The position numbers and the translations under genes were made by a program. Below are positions 1 through 7,578 of a DNA stretch of 64,000 bases, one piece after another; the stretch's first letter is position 1; each line of letters begins with the position of its first letter. This DNA comes from an uncultured Opitutia bacterium. Lineage in GTDB: Bacteria; Verrucomicrobiota; Verrucomicrobiia; Opitutales; Opitutaceae. Location: contig CAITWF010000111.1 of the NCBI GenBank assembly GCA_903896015.1, forward strand, positions 1-64,000, in the 5' to 3' direction. The notes under the pieces are model-generated. The model had not been told where the DNA came from and ran no database searches. It worked only from the letters and a program-made list of their open reading frames with translations.

Positions 1-2
1 AT

Positions 3-110
3 TATATCGAGACGTTTTACAACCCGACGAGACGCCACAGCTCGCTCGGTCAGATCTCACCTGTGGCCTACGAAATACAACAACAACCGAAAGACATCAA
101 AGCCGCCTGA
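3..110 (+). CDS. IS3-family transposase OrfB, C-terminal end (partial)
   Basis: This open frame runs in from the left window edge and ends at a TGA at 108-110. Its 35 residues contain IETFYNPTRRHSSLGQISPV, which matches the C-terminal end of the rve integrase core in IS3-family transposases (consensus Y-N-x-x-R-x-H-S-x-L-G-x-x-S-P). The catalytic DDE residues lie outside the window. Whether the element is intact cannot be judged. A matching IS3-type inverted repeat follows a few bases downstream, which supports the call. Confidence 0.85.
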   Translation, partial: YIETFYNPTRRHSSLGQISPVAYEIQQQPKDIKAA

Positions 111-115
111 ATTGG

Positions 116-140
116 TGTCCATTCTTTCGAGGCAAGCCCA
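116..140. mobile_element. Right terminal inverted repeat of the IS3-family element
   Basis: The 25 bases start with TGTCC and end with GGCAAGCCCA, six bases after the transposase stop. IS3-family right ends have this layout (TGTCC...GGCAAG..CA). The element boundary would then be at 140 and any 3-bp target duplication would begin with ACA at 141. The left end is outside the window, so neither the pairing nor the duplication can be confirmed. The 140 bp from 141 to the aroF stop hold no recognisable gene. Confidence 0.6.
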
Positions 141-280
141 ACAGGGCCCCGCGAATGATAAGACGAATAATCGTTTTCACGGTGCCTGTAGCCTACAACG
201 CGTCACGTTCGACCACAAGCTGCACGTCGGCTTTAAGACCGTTCGGCGAGCTGCACCTTGGTCGCGCCTGAACGCGGCGG

Positions 281-1336
281 TCACTTGAACCGTGGGGCGA
301 GGGCGGTGTGGAGTTCGCGGACGAGTTTTTCCGTCGTCGGCCAGTCGATGCAGCCGTCAGTGATGCTGACGCCGTAGCGAAGCTTTTCCTTCGGCTGCGG
401 GAAGGGTTGGTTGCCAGCGCCGAGGTTGCTTTCGATCATCGCGCCCATGATCGAGGCGTTGCCGGCGCTGATTTGATCGAGCAGGGAGCGGAGGACGTCG
501 GGCTGCAACTCGGGCTTTTTGGCTGAGTTGTCGTGGGAGCAGTCGACGAGGATCGACTTGGGGAGGCCGGCTTTGGCGAGCAGCGCCTCCGTTTGCGCGA
601 TGTGCGCGGGCGAGTAGTTCGGGCCGGCGGCGCCGCCGCGCAGGACGACGTGGCAGTCGGGGTTGCCGCGTGTGACGATCGCGGAGGCGGAGCCGTCGAG
701 ATTGATGCCGAGAAACGTCTGTGGTTGCGAGGCGGCCTTGATGGCGTTGATCGCAGCAGTGAAGGAGCCGTCGGTGCTGTTCTTGAAACCAAGCGGCATG
801 GACAGGCCGCTGGCCATTTGGCGGTGCGTCTGCGATTCGGTCGTGCGCGCACCAATCGCGCCCCAGCACACGAGGTCGGCGACATATTGCGGGGTGATCG
901 GATCGAGGAATTCGGTGGCAGTTGGCAGGCCGAGATCGAGCACATCGCGCAAGAAACGGCGGCCGAGGTGGAGGCCGGCGGCGATGTCATGCGAGCCGTC
1001 GAGGCGCGGATCCATGATCAGGCCCTTCCAGCCGACGGTGGTGCGCGGTTTCTCAAAGTAGACGCGCATGACAATCATTACGCGATCCGCCACCTCTCGG
1101 GCGAGGCCGGCGAGATTTCGGGCATAGTCGCGGCCAGCCTCGAGGTCGTGGATCGAGCAGGGACCGATGATAAGCAGGAAGCGGCGGTCATCGGTGAAGA
1201 TCAGGCGGTGGATTTCGCGGCGGGCGTGCGTCACGAATTCCGCCTGCGTCTCGGTTTTCGGCAGCTCCGCCAGGAGCGCAGCCGGCGACGGCAGGGCACG
1301 GGTTTCGACAACATTGAGGTCGGAGGTTCTCTGCAT
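281..1336 (-). CDS. aroF: 3-deoxy-7-phosphoheptulonate synthase (DAHP synthase, class I)
   Basis: This enzyme condenses phosphoenolpyruvate and erythrose 4-phosphate in the first, usually feedback-controlled step of the shikimate pathway. The 351 residues match the usual AroF/G/H length. GPCSIHD lies near residue 58, KPRTTVGWKG near 96 and DPRLDGS shortly after; together these form the substrate and metal pocket of class I enzymes. The ATG at 1336 gives a normal N-terminus but has no clear Shine-Dalgarno. The gene stands alone on its strand behind a leader with two terminator-like hairpins, which suggests transcription attenuation. aroE lies about 4 kb downstream. Which aromatic amino acid inhibits the enzyme cannot be told, so the F suffix is nominal. 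Confidence 0.95.
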   Translation of the reverse strand: MQRTSDLNVVETRALPSPAALLAELPKTETQAEFVTHARREIHRLIFTDDRRFLLIIGPCSIHDLEAGRDYARNLAGLAREVADRVMIVMRVYFEKPRTTVGWKGLIMDPRLDGSHDIAAGLHLGRRFLRDVLDLGLPTATEFLDPITPQYVADLVCWGAIGARTTESQTHRQMASGLSMPLGFKNSTDGSFTAAINAIKAASQPQTFLGINLDGSASAIVTRGNPDCHVVLRGGAAGPNYSPAHIAQTEALLAKAGLPKSILVDCSHDNSAKKPELQPDVLRSLLDQISAGNASIMGAMIESNLGAGNQPFPQPKEKLRYGVSITDGCIDWPTTEKLVRELHTALAPRFK

Positions 1337-1418
1337 GAACCGTCAGCTTGGCGTTTCCGCTGTGTGGCGCGCAAGCCCCGCTTCGGTCATTGCGCTTGCC
1401 GGGTCGATTCAGATGGGC

Positions 1419-1467
1419 AAAAAAGTGGCCGGCCGCTTACCCCTAAGCGGCCGGCCTTTGCTTTCTT
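1419..1467 (-). terminator. Strong hairpin with U-run in the aroF leader (attenuator candidate)
   Basis: A perfect 13-bp inverted repeat (1427-1439 with 1444-1456) closes on a CCCC loop. Read on the minus strand it is followed by AC and six T (1424-1419), the form of an intrinsic terminator, about 80 nt before the aroF start. The plus side is also T-rich (1457-1467). No gene ends here on either strand, because the flanking genes diverge. A plain end-of-gene terminator is therefore unlikely and leader attenuation is the simpler reading. Confidence 0.65.
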
Positions 1468-1476
1468 AGTTACCCC

Positions 1477-1497
1477 AAAACTCCCGCTAGGCGGGAG
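1477..1497 (-). terminator. Second, smaller terminator-like hairpin in the aroF leader
   Basis: CTCCCGC (1481-1487) pairs with GCGGGAG (1491-1497). On the minus strand the stem is followed by TTTT (1480-1477). It sits just downstream of the predicted aroF promoter and upstream of the stronger hairpin, so the leader carries two in tandem. The loop is only three bases if all seven pairs form. Confidence 0.4.
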
Positions 1498-1520
1498 AAG
1501 TCTCAAATTGAATAGGGAAA

Positions 1521-1548
1521 GAGATAGCGTTGTTTGGAGTGGCGTCAA
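1521..1548 (-). promoter_or_regulatory. Predicted sigma-70-type promoter for aroF
   Basis: On the minus strand TTGACG (1548-1543) is followed after 16 bases by TATCTC (1526-1521). This predicts a start near 1514 and a leader of about 180 nt that includes both hairpins. It is a by-eye match only. Confidence 0.4.
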
Positions 1549-1610
1549 GGCGAGTTTTCAAAATCTCTCACTTTTTTTGCTAAATACTCTTTTATAGGTT
1601 CTTACGTCTT

Positions 1611-2498
1611 ATGAATTCCTCTTCTCCTGCGACGGTTTTTTGGTGGCGGCCCGCCGCTTGGCTGCGCGTGACCGGTGGCGACGCTGCCAGTTTTTTGCAG
1701 GGTCAGTTCACCAACGACCTGCGAGGCCGCTCGTCAGGCTCGGCCGTGTACGGCCTATGGCTGAACGTGAAGGGCAAGATCGTGGCCGATTCCTTTGTTC
1801 TGCGCGGCGTGAATGCGGATGAGTTTTGGGTCGGCAGTTATTATTCGCCGGCAGCGGTGATTCGCGAGCGGCTCGAAAGCTTCGTGATCGCCGACGACGT
1901 TGTGATCGCGGACGAGACCGCGGCGTGGTCGGCGGTTGCAATTGGTGGAGAGGGCGACGCGGCCACGTGGGCCGTGACTCCTGCCGTGGGATTTTGTTTT
2001 TGCGGACGTCGCGGGCGCGGGGCCGCACAGGAATGGGTTTTTCCAACCCCGGCGGCGAATGACGTACGGACGCGGCTCGCCGGCCTGCGCGAGCTTTCCG
2101 CGGATGACGTTGCGTTCCGGCGCATCGAAGCGGGTGTACCCGCGGTGCCGGTTGATCTTGGGCCGGGCGACTTGCCGAACGAAGGCGGACTTGAGACGGA
2201 GGCGATTTCCTACACGAAGGGCTGTTACTTGGGGCAGGAGGTGATCGCGCGGCTGAAGTCCATGGGGCAGGTCCGGCGGAAACTCGTGGGCGTGGCGATC
2301 GCGGCGGGAAAAATTCCGCCGCTGCCGGCACCGCTGTTTCTCGGTGCTCGCCAGGTCGGCAACCTGCGGTCGGTGGCTCCGGACGGTGCCGGCGCTTGGA
2401 TCGGGCTCGCGATGGTGACCTTGCTCCATGGCGCGAGCGGTGCGCAGCTGGCGTTCGGCGCGGAGTTGCCTGTCGAGGTGAGCGTGGTGAACCTCTGA
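1611..2498 (+). CDS. ygfZ: YgfZ/GcvT-family folate-binding protein
   Basis: YgfZ proteins bind tetrahydrofolate and support assembly or repair of certain iron-sulfur enzymes, such as MiaB, in the cytoplasm. The 295 residues show the family signature KGCYLGQEV near residue 205, including the conserved Cys, and the GcvT-like start with FLQGQFTNDL. The ATG at 1611 is used. An A/T-rich stretch (1561-1600) ahead of it is the likely promoter region. A short gene starts two bases after the stop, so the two are probably cotranscribed. Confidence 0.9.
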   Translation: MNSSSPATVFWWRPAAWLRVTGGDAASFLQGQFTNDLRGRSSGSAVYGLWLNVKGKIVADSFVLRGVNADEFWVGSYYSPAAVIRERLESFVIADDVVIADETAAWSAVAIGGEGDAATWAVTPAVGFCFCGRRGRGAAQEWVFPTPAANDVRTRLAGLRELSADDVAFRRIEAGVPAVPVDLGPGDLPNEGGLETEAISYTKGCYLGQEVIARLKSMGQVRRKLVGVAIAAGKIPPLPAPLFLGARQVGNLRSVAPDGAGAWIGLAMVTLLHGASGAQLAFGAELPVEVSVVNL

Positions 2499-2500
2499 AC

Positions 2501-2737
2501 ATGACCGAACTTGATCAGCTCACCCAGGCCTGCGTTCGGCTTGGCGCGCCCCCGGCACAGGCTGCGACGATGGCCGCGCAGCTGTTGAAGCGCGCGGAGC
2601 AGCTCGCGGTGGAGCGCCACACCACCCGCGAAAGCGAACTCGCCCGGCTGCTGCTGCTCGTCGTGCAGGGCCGCGCCGGAACCGTGCCGCCAGATTTTTC
2701 GCCGGCACCTCCGCGATCGCCCGCTCCTCCCGCTTGA
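2501..2737 (+). CDS. Small conserved-looking hypothetical protein downstream of ygfZ
   Basis: This 78-residue protein starts two bases after the ygfZ stop. It is mostly helical by eye (LTQACVRLGAPPAQAATMAA, then a second amphipathic stretch) and has a proline-rich tail. No membrane segment or signal is present, and no family is recognised. The tight spacing and clean ATG argue that it is real and translationally linked to ygfZ. Confidence 0.6.
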   Translation: MTELDQLTQACVRLGAPPAQAATMAAQLLKRAEQLAVERHTTRESELARLLLLVVQGRAGTVPPDFSPAPPRSPAPPA

Positions 2738-3217
2738 GCGCCGGGCGGACACCGGCGCAATTCGATTTAGAGGGAGGACCACCTCAGCTAATGCAACAGA
2801 GCCACGTTCTCTATTTTCTGTCAATCGAGGGCCGATCCGAGAATCTCAAGTGGCTTCGCCGATATCGCTAAGGTCTCTGCGGAAGCGGTCAGTCAGCTGC
2901 GTCACGAATAGTGCTCAGTGAGAGAAGATGAACTCGGCCGGGCGAAAAAGGCGGCCGCTCAGATCGAACAGGGACCTGGATGGAATAAGACTGGTCCTGA
3001 GTAGTCGGCTGGCGAAAAAACCGCGCGCCCATCGAAGACATTCACGGCGCAGTGCCACCGGGACCAGTCAATGTCCCGCAGCCCCACTTGAGTTTCCGCA
3101 CCACCAGCCAACGCGAATACGGGGCAAAATGCCGCCAGGTGGCGTCAGGTGCATAGCCCTAATTCGATTTGACCGCACCCCCCGTTGCGCGTTGCCTCGC
3201 CCCTTCGCTCACCCCCG
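2738..3217. other. 480-bp intergenic region without a recognisable gene
   Basis: The stretch between the small hypothetical gene and HU has no convincing coding frame. A 97-codon plus-strand frame starting near 2928 has no family resemblance and an Arg/Pro-rich composition typical of antisense or chance frames. AATTCGATTT occurs at both ends (2759-2768 and 3161-3170). No tRNA, riboswitch or terminator was seen. Confidence 0.6.
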
Positions 3218-3493
3218 ATGAACAAAGCCGCCCTCGTCGACGAAGTACAAAAACTCCTCGGCGACGGCACCTCCAAGGCCTCAGCCGAGCGCGCGCTCGA
3301 CGCGGTGCTCGATGCCGTGAAACACGGCCTCAAGCGCGACAAGGAAGTTTCGCTCGTGGGCTTCGGCGCCTTCGCGATCGCCACGCGGCCCGCGCGCCGC
3401 GGCTTCAATCCGCACACGAAAAAACCGATGAAAATCCGCGCCATGAAGACCGTGCGCTTCAAGGCCGGCGGCGATCTTCGCCCGGGCGCATGA
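3218..3493 (+). CDS. hup: HU-family DNA-binding protein
   Basis: This is a histone-like dimeric nucleoid protein that bends DNA without strong sequence preference. The 91 residues match HU length. The start MNKAALVDEVQKLL, the GFGAF turn and the arm region RPARRGFNPHTKKPM are diagnostic of the DNABII family. The ATG at 3218 is chosen because it begins the conserved first helix; an upstream in-frame start at 3185 would add a non-family extension. An intrinsic terminator follows. Confidence 0.93.
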   Translation: MNKAALVDEVQKLLGDGTSKASAERALDAVLDAVKHGLKRDKEVSLVGFGAFAIATRPARRGFNPHTKKPMKIRAMKTVRFKAGGDLRPGA

Positions 3494-3529
3494 CGCGCTC
3501 CGCCACCGCGCGCCGCGCTTCCCGCTCGA

Positions 3530-3553
3530 CCCGCCGCGCCCGGCGGGTTTTTT
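3530..3553 (+). terminator. Intrinsic terminator after the HU gene
   Basis: CCCGCCG (3530-3536) pairs with CGGCGGG (3541-3547) around a four-base loop and is followed by six T. It ends 37 bases after the HU stop and just before galK, so galK needs its own promoter or read-through. Confidence 0.85.
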
Positions 3554-3569
3554 CGTGCCGGATCAAACC

Positions 3570-4715
3570 ATGAAGTCGCAGCTCACCGAGAAATTTCGCG
3601 CCACCTTTGGCCGCGCCCCGCAATGGGTCGCCCGCGCGCCCGGCCGGATTGAGTTCATCGGCAACCACACCGACTACAACGGGGGCACCGTCCTTGGCGC
3701 CGCGATCGATCGCGGCGTGTGGGTAGCGCTCGCGCTGCGCGACGACGGGGAGCGCCGCTTCGCGACCGATCAACGCGGCGATCTCGTCACCCTCCCGGCC
3801 GGCGAGTTGAAAAAGCAAACGGGCTCTGCGGCGTGGACGAACTATCCGCTCGGTGTGCTCGCGGCGCTCCCGGAATTTTCGCAACGCGCTCCGGCCGGTT
3901 TCGATTATCTCGCGATGTCGGACCTGCCCGTCGGCGCCGGCCTCAGCAGCAGCGCCGCGATCGAGCTCGCCTCGGCGCTCGCGTTTCTCGCCGCCACGCA
4001 GCAATCGCCCGATCGCGCGACCGTCGTGAAGATCGGCCGGCATGCGGAGAATCATTTCGTCGGCGTCCCCTGCGGCATCCTCGATCAGGGCGTGTCGGGC
4101 TTCGGCCGGAAAGACCGTCTGGTGTTCATCGACTGTCGCGGCCCGACGTTTACGACCGTTCCGCTGCCCGCCGGCGCGCACTTCTGGATTTTCAACACGC
4201 ACACCAAGCATGCGCTCGTCGACGGCCTCTACGCCGCGCGTCACCGCGAGTGCATGGAGGCGGCGCGCGCGCTCGGCGTGAACCTGCTGGTTGAAGCACC
4301 TCCCGCGGCGGTCCTCGCGGCGGAAAAAAAACTCTCGCCCGTCGCCTTCCAGCGCGCCCGCCATATCGTTGAGGAAATCGCGCGGGTCGGCGCCACGGTC
4401 ACGGCGCTCGGTGCCGGCGATCTCGCGCAGGTGGGTCAGCTCCTCACTGCTTCGCACCGCAGTTCGCAGACGCTGTTCGAAAACAGCACGCCCGAACTCG
4501 ATTTCCTCGTCGATGCGCTGACGACGACCCCGCACATTTTCGGTGCGCGCCTAACGGGAGGAGGCTTCGGTGGCGCGGTGATGGCGCTGACTTCGGAAAA
4601 ATTTTCCGCGGGAGACGCCGCCGCCGTTTCCGCCGCCTACGCGAAGCAATTCGGCACCGCGCCCGACCTGCTCCACGCGCAGACCGGCGACGGCGCGGAG
4701 TTGCTCGTGACCTAA
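3570..4715 (+). CDS. galK: Galactokinase (GHMP kinase family)
   Basis: This enzyme phosphorylates galactose to galactose 1-phosphate (Leloir pathway). The 381 residues match family length. The galactokinase signature GRIEFIGNHTDYNGG lies at residues 25-39, with N in place of the usual E before HTDY. The ATP-binding GAGLSSSAA motif is near 122 and TGGGFGGA near 330. The ATG at 3570 is preferred; the in-frame GTG at 3555 lies at the foot of the HU terminator. No other Leloir genes are nearby. The stop overlaps that of the convergent prepilin peptidase gene by four bases. Confidence 0.9.
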   Translation: MKSQLTEKFRATFGRAPQWVARAPGRIEFIGNHTDYNGGTVLGAAIDRGVWVALALRDDGERRFATDQRGDLVTLPAGELKKQTGSAAWTNYPLGVLAALPEFSQRAPAGFDYLAMSDLPVGAGLSSSAAIELASALAFLAATQQSPDRATVVKIGRHAENHFVGVPCGILDQGVSGFGRKDRLVFIDCRGPTFTTVPLPAGAHFWIFNTHTKHALVDGLYAARHRECMEAARALGVNLLVEAPPAAVLAAEKKLSPVAFQRARHIVEEIARVGATVTALGAGDLAQVGQLLTASHRSSQTLFENSTPELDFLVDALTTTPHIFGARLTGGGFGGAVMALTSEKFSAGDAAAVSAAYAKQFGTAPDLLHAQTGDGAELLVT

Positions 4716-5623
4716 AACAGCGCCCCGACCTCCGCGAACCACGCCCCCACCCAGGCGCGGAAAAACAGAAAGTACAGCGCGCCCGCGATCGCCAGCATGG
4801 GGCCGAACGGTACTTGCGCTCCGAATGCCAGCGGCACCGCTTCGCCCTCGGGATTTTCCGACGGCGGTGCGACCGGCGAGGCCTTGCCGGAAATCTTCTG
4901 CCAGACGAACGCCACCGCGAACCACACCGTGCCGACGAGCGCGCCGCCGAACACCGCAAACGCCGCGCCCTGCCAACCGCAGAACGCGCCGATGGCGCCG
5001 ACGAATTTTACGTCGCCGAAACCCATCGCCTCCTTTTTCAGCACCGCTTCCGCGACCAGCGCGATCCACAGCACGAGACCGGAGCCGATGAGCAATCCCT
5101 CCAGCGACGCGGTGCCCGCGCGAAGCGAGTCGACGAGCGCCATCTCGCCGGGCGCGACATGCAGCCGCGGCACGAGTGCCGACAGCAGCACACCGAAAAC
5201 GCCGAGCCCGATTGTGAACACGTCCGGGATGATGAAGTGATCGAGATCGATGAAGGTCGCAGCAACGAGACAGCTCAGGAAAATCCAGCCGCACACCGCG
5301 ACTGCGGGCGGAAACCGCAGCCAGCATACGGCGAACAAGACGGCCGTCAGCAGTTCAACGAACGGATAGCGAAACGAGAAGGGCCGGCCGCAGCACCGCG
5401 CGCGACCGCGCAGCACCAGCCAAGAGAGCATCGGAATGTTGTCCTGCCACTTGATCGGCTGGCCGCACCCGCAGTGCGAGCCGGGCGTGACGATGGATTC
5501 GTCCTTTGGCACGCGATAGATGACGACGTTGAGAAAACTGCCGACACAGGCGCCGAGCGCGAACGCGAACGCGGGAAAGAACCACGGAAACGCGGCGGCT
5601 AGTTCGGCGTAGGAGGCGAGCAT
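4712..5623 (-). CDS. pilD: Prepilin peptidase (type IV leader peptidase)
   Basis: This inner-membrane aspartyl protease cleaves and N-methylates type IV pilins or type II secretion pseudopilins. The 303 residues hold about eight hydrophobic segments. FIDLDHFIIPD and GFGDVKFVG carry the two catalytic aspartates. The N-terminal cytoplasmic loop keeps DNIPMLSWLVLRG but its cysteines are unusual: CGCG and RCCG instead of the standard CxxC pairs. It lies convergent with galK and 35 bp downstream of aroE on the same strand. No pilin genes are in the window. Confidence 0.9.
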   Translation of the reverse strand: MLASYAELAAAFPWFFPAFAFALGACVGSFLNVVIYRVPKDESIVTPGSHCGCGQPIKWQDNIPMLSWLVLRGRARCCGRPFSFRYPFVELLTAVLFAVCWLRFPPAVAVCGWIFLSCLVAATFIDLDHFIIPDVFTIGLGVFGVLLSALVPRLHVAPGEMALVDSLRAGTASLEGLLIGSGLVLWIALVAEAVLKKEAMGFGDVKFVGAIGAFCGWQGAAFAVFGGALVGTVWFAVAFVWQKISGKASPVAPPSENPEGEAVPLAFGAQVPFGPMLAIAGALYFLFFRAWVGAWFAEVGALF

Positions 5624-5658
5624 GGCGAAACCGGATGACGGATTTCAGGGCGGTAAAG

Positions 5659-6561
5659 TCAAACGCCCAACGCGGCGCGCGCGGCGGCGAGCATCGTGGG
5701 AGCCGTGGAGCTGGCCGGCGCGCCGCTCCAAATCTCCAGCGACTTCGCGCCCTGGTGCACGAGCATCGCGAGCCCATTGGCGTGCGGCAGTCCGAGAAAA
5801 TCCGCCTGTCGCAGGAGCGGCGTCCGCGGCGGGTTGTAGATCATGTCGAAGACGGCGGCGACGTTGGGGAGCGCCGTGAGATCGATCGGCGCGGGATCGT
5901 CGGGGCGCAGGCCGGCGCTGGTCGCGTTGATCACGAGCGCGCCCGACGGGAGATCAGCGGGTGGGGCGACGGGTGAGAATCCGCGCAAGGGAATCGAGCC
6001 GGCGAGCGGTGCGAGTTGCGTGAGCAACCCCTTGAGATTTTCCGGCGTGCGATTCGCGATCCACAGCGACGCACAGCCGCGCCCGAGGCATTCGACGGCC
6101 GCCCCGCGGGCCGCGCCGCCCGCGCCGAGCAAGATCGCGTGCGTGCCGGCGAGGTCTCGGCCGAGCGTTTCGCGGACGGCGGCGGCGAGGCCGTAGCCGT
6201 CGGTGTTGAAGCCGAGCCAGCCGCGCGGCGTCCAGCGCAAGGTGTTGACGGCGCCGACCGGCCGCGCGGCCGGGTCAATTTCCGCCACGCGATCAAAGGC
6301 GATGATTTTGTGCGGGACGGTGAGGTTGACGCCGTGAAAGTTCTTCACGTGCAGCAGCTCGAGCGCGCCAGGCAGATGGTCCGGGTGCACGTCGAAGCGG
6401 TGATAGCACCAGTCCGTGCGGCCGAGCGCCGCGAGCGCGGCATTGTGCATCGGTGGACTGACCGAATGTTTGATCGGATGGCCGAGGACCGCGAGCGAGG
6501 TCCCGGGGTGCGACCAGGTTTCAAGGTCGCGCAGGGTGAAGACGGGGTCGACGGCGCTCAT
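5659..6561 (-). CDS. aroE: Shikimate dehydrogenase
   Basis: This enzyme reduces 3-dehydroshikimate to shikimate with NADPH, the fourth step of the shikimate pathway. Family motifs are present: GHPIKHSVSPPMHNAAL, NLTVPHK with the catalytic Lys, GFNTDGYG, and the nucleotide-binding LGAGGAARG. The ATG at 6561 (MSAVDPV) is preferred over the start eight codons upstream, giving 300 residues. It follows the SirB1-like gene by 48 bp in a minus-strand run (yggS, sirB1-like, aroE, pilD) that may be cotranscribed. Confidence 0.93.
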   Translation of the reverse strand: MSAVDPVFTLRDLETWSHPGTSLAVLGHPIKHSVSPPMHNAALAALGRTDWCYHRFDVHPDHLPGALELLHVKNFHGVNLTVPHKIIAFDRVAEIDPAARPVGAVNTLRWTPRGWLGFNTDGYGLAAAVRETLGRDLAGTHAILLGAGGAARGAAVECLGRGCASLWIANRTPENLKGLLTQLAPLAGSIPLRGFSPVAPPADLPSGALVINATSAGLRPDDPAPIDLTALPNVAAVFDMIYNPPRTPLLRQADFLGLPHANGLAMLVHQGAKSLEIWSGAPASSTAPTMLAAARAALGV

Positions 6562-6609
6562 GCGTGCCGCCAAGAAAACGCGCAACCCCCGCCGAAACGC
6601 GAACGATTT

Positions 6610-7578
6610 TTACGGCGCCATATTGCGCTCGTAGGTCGACTCGAACTCCTCGACGAAACTCCCGAAGAGTTTCGCCAGATCGGGTTCGCCGGACGCGCCG
6701 TAGTGGTTCACGAGATTGCGGCAGCAGCGACAGAGCACCTCGCGCACGGGCGTCGGTGCAAGATCGCTCGGCTTGGGCACGACGTGGCTGATGCGCAGCG
6801 CATCGAAGATCTCATCGGCGTCGCGGAAGATGCCGCGATCGAACGGATCAATGAAGAACGGCAGGTCGTCCGTGAAGCAGCCGACGATGAAGTGACCCGG
6901 CAATCCGACCGGCTCGAGTTCGAGCCCGAGGCGGGCGGCGACGAGCAGGTAAACAATGCTGAGCGAAACCGGGATGCCCGTGCGGCGCGCGAGCACTTGG
7001 TCAAGAAAGCTGTTTTTGGGATCGGTGTAGTGCTCGACGTTGGCGTGGAAGCCCCATTCGTGAAACAGCACGCGGTTTACGATGCGGCATTTTTCGCGCG
7101 GCGTGGATGGCTCTACGATCAACTCGCGGCAACGCTTCGCGATGGCGTCGAGCGCTCCGCAGCACGCGCCGACGTCGAGCCGCGGCGAGACGGTGCGGGC
7201 GAGCAGCAGCGCCCCAGTCTCCAGCTCGTAGTTCATCGAGCGGATGAAACTGCGGAATTCCCCGACCGGATCGGCGAGCTTCAGCTCGTCGAGAAACCAA
7301 GCGGCATGGCGCGCGAGCACACGGTTCGGGCCGCGCGCGATCGATTGGAGAAACGGGGCTGCGTCGGGCCCCAGCTGGGCGAAGTGGGCGAGGAGTGCGC
7401 GGCGCACACGGGCGCTCGGGTCGTCGAGCAGGCTCAGCAGTGCTTCCCGGCGGGCGGCTGTGAGCGATTCCTTTTCCACAGCCCGAAGCGAAAAAAGTTT
7501 TTCGCGCAGCGCAACCGCGAAACGGCCGGCGGGAGAAATAAATTTCTTGTCGGAATTTTCGCGCCCCGCGCCGCTCAA
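6610..7578 (-). CDS. SirB1-family transglutaminase-like protein
   Basis: The protein contains the stretch NSFLDQVLARRTGIPVSLSI, characteristic of SirB1-type transglutaminase-like proteins whose biochemical role is undefined. N-terminal residues 40-110 look like short HEAT-type helices (DDPSARVRRALLAHFAQLG). A cysteine pair, CRCCR, lies near the C-terminus. The likely start is a TTG that overlaps the stop of yggS (TTGA), suggesting translational coupling. The protein is 322 residues and has no signal peptide. Confidence 0.75.
   Translation of the reverse strand: MSGAGRENSDKKFISPAGRFAVALREKLFSLRAVEKESLTAARREALLSLLDDPSARVRRALLAHFAQLGPDAAPFLQSIARGPNRVLARHAAWFLDELKLADPVGEFRSFIRSMNYELETGALLLARTVSPRLDVGACCGALDAIAKRCRELIVEPSTPREKCRIVNRVLFHEWGFHANVEHYTDPKNSFLDQVLARRTGIPVSLSIVYLLVAARLGLELEPVGLPGHFIVGCFTDDLPFFIDPFDRGIFRDADEIFDALRISHVVPKPSDLAPTPVREVLCRCCRNLVNHYGASGEPDLAKLFGSFVEEFESTYERNMAP

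Noticed and set aside
533-1597. Long plus-strand frame opposite aroF
   Set aside because: It is the antisense of a strongly conserved DAHP synthase and has no family similarity; high GC produces long antisense frames.
2928-3221. 97-codon frame in the ygfZ-HU spacer
   Set aside because: No Shine-Dalgarno, no recognisable motif and an Arg/Pro-rich tail; it also overlaps the HU start.
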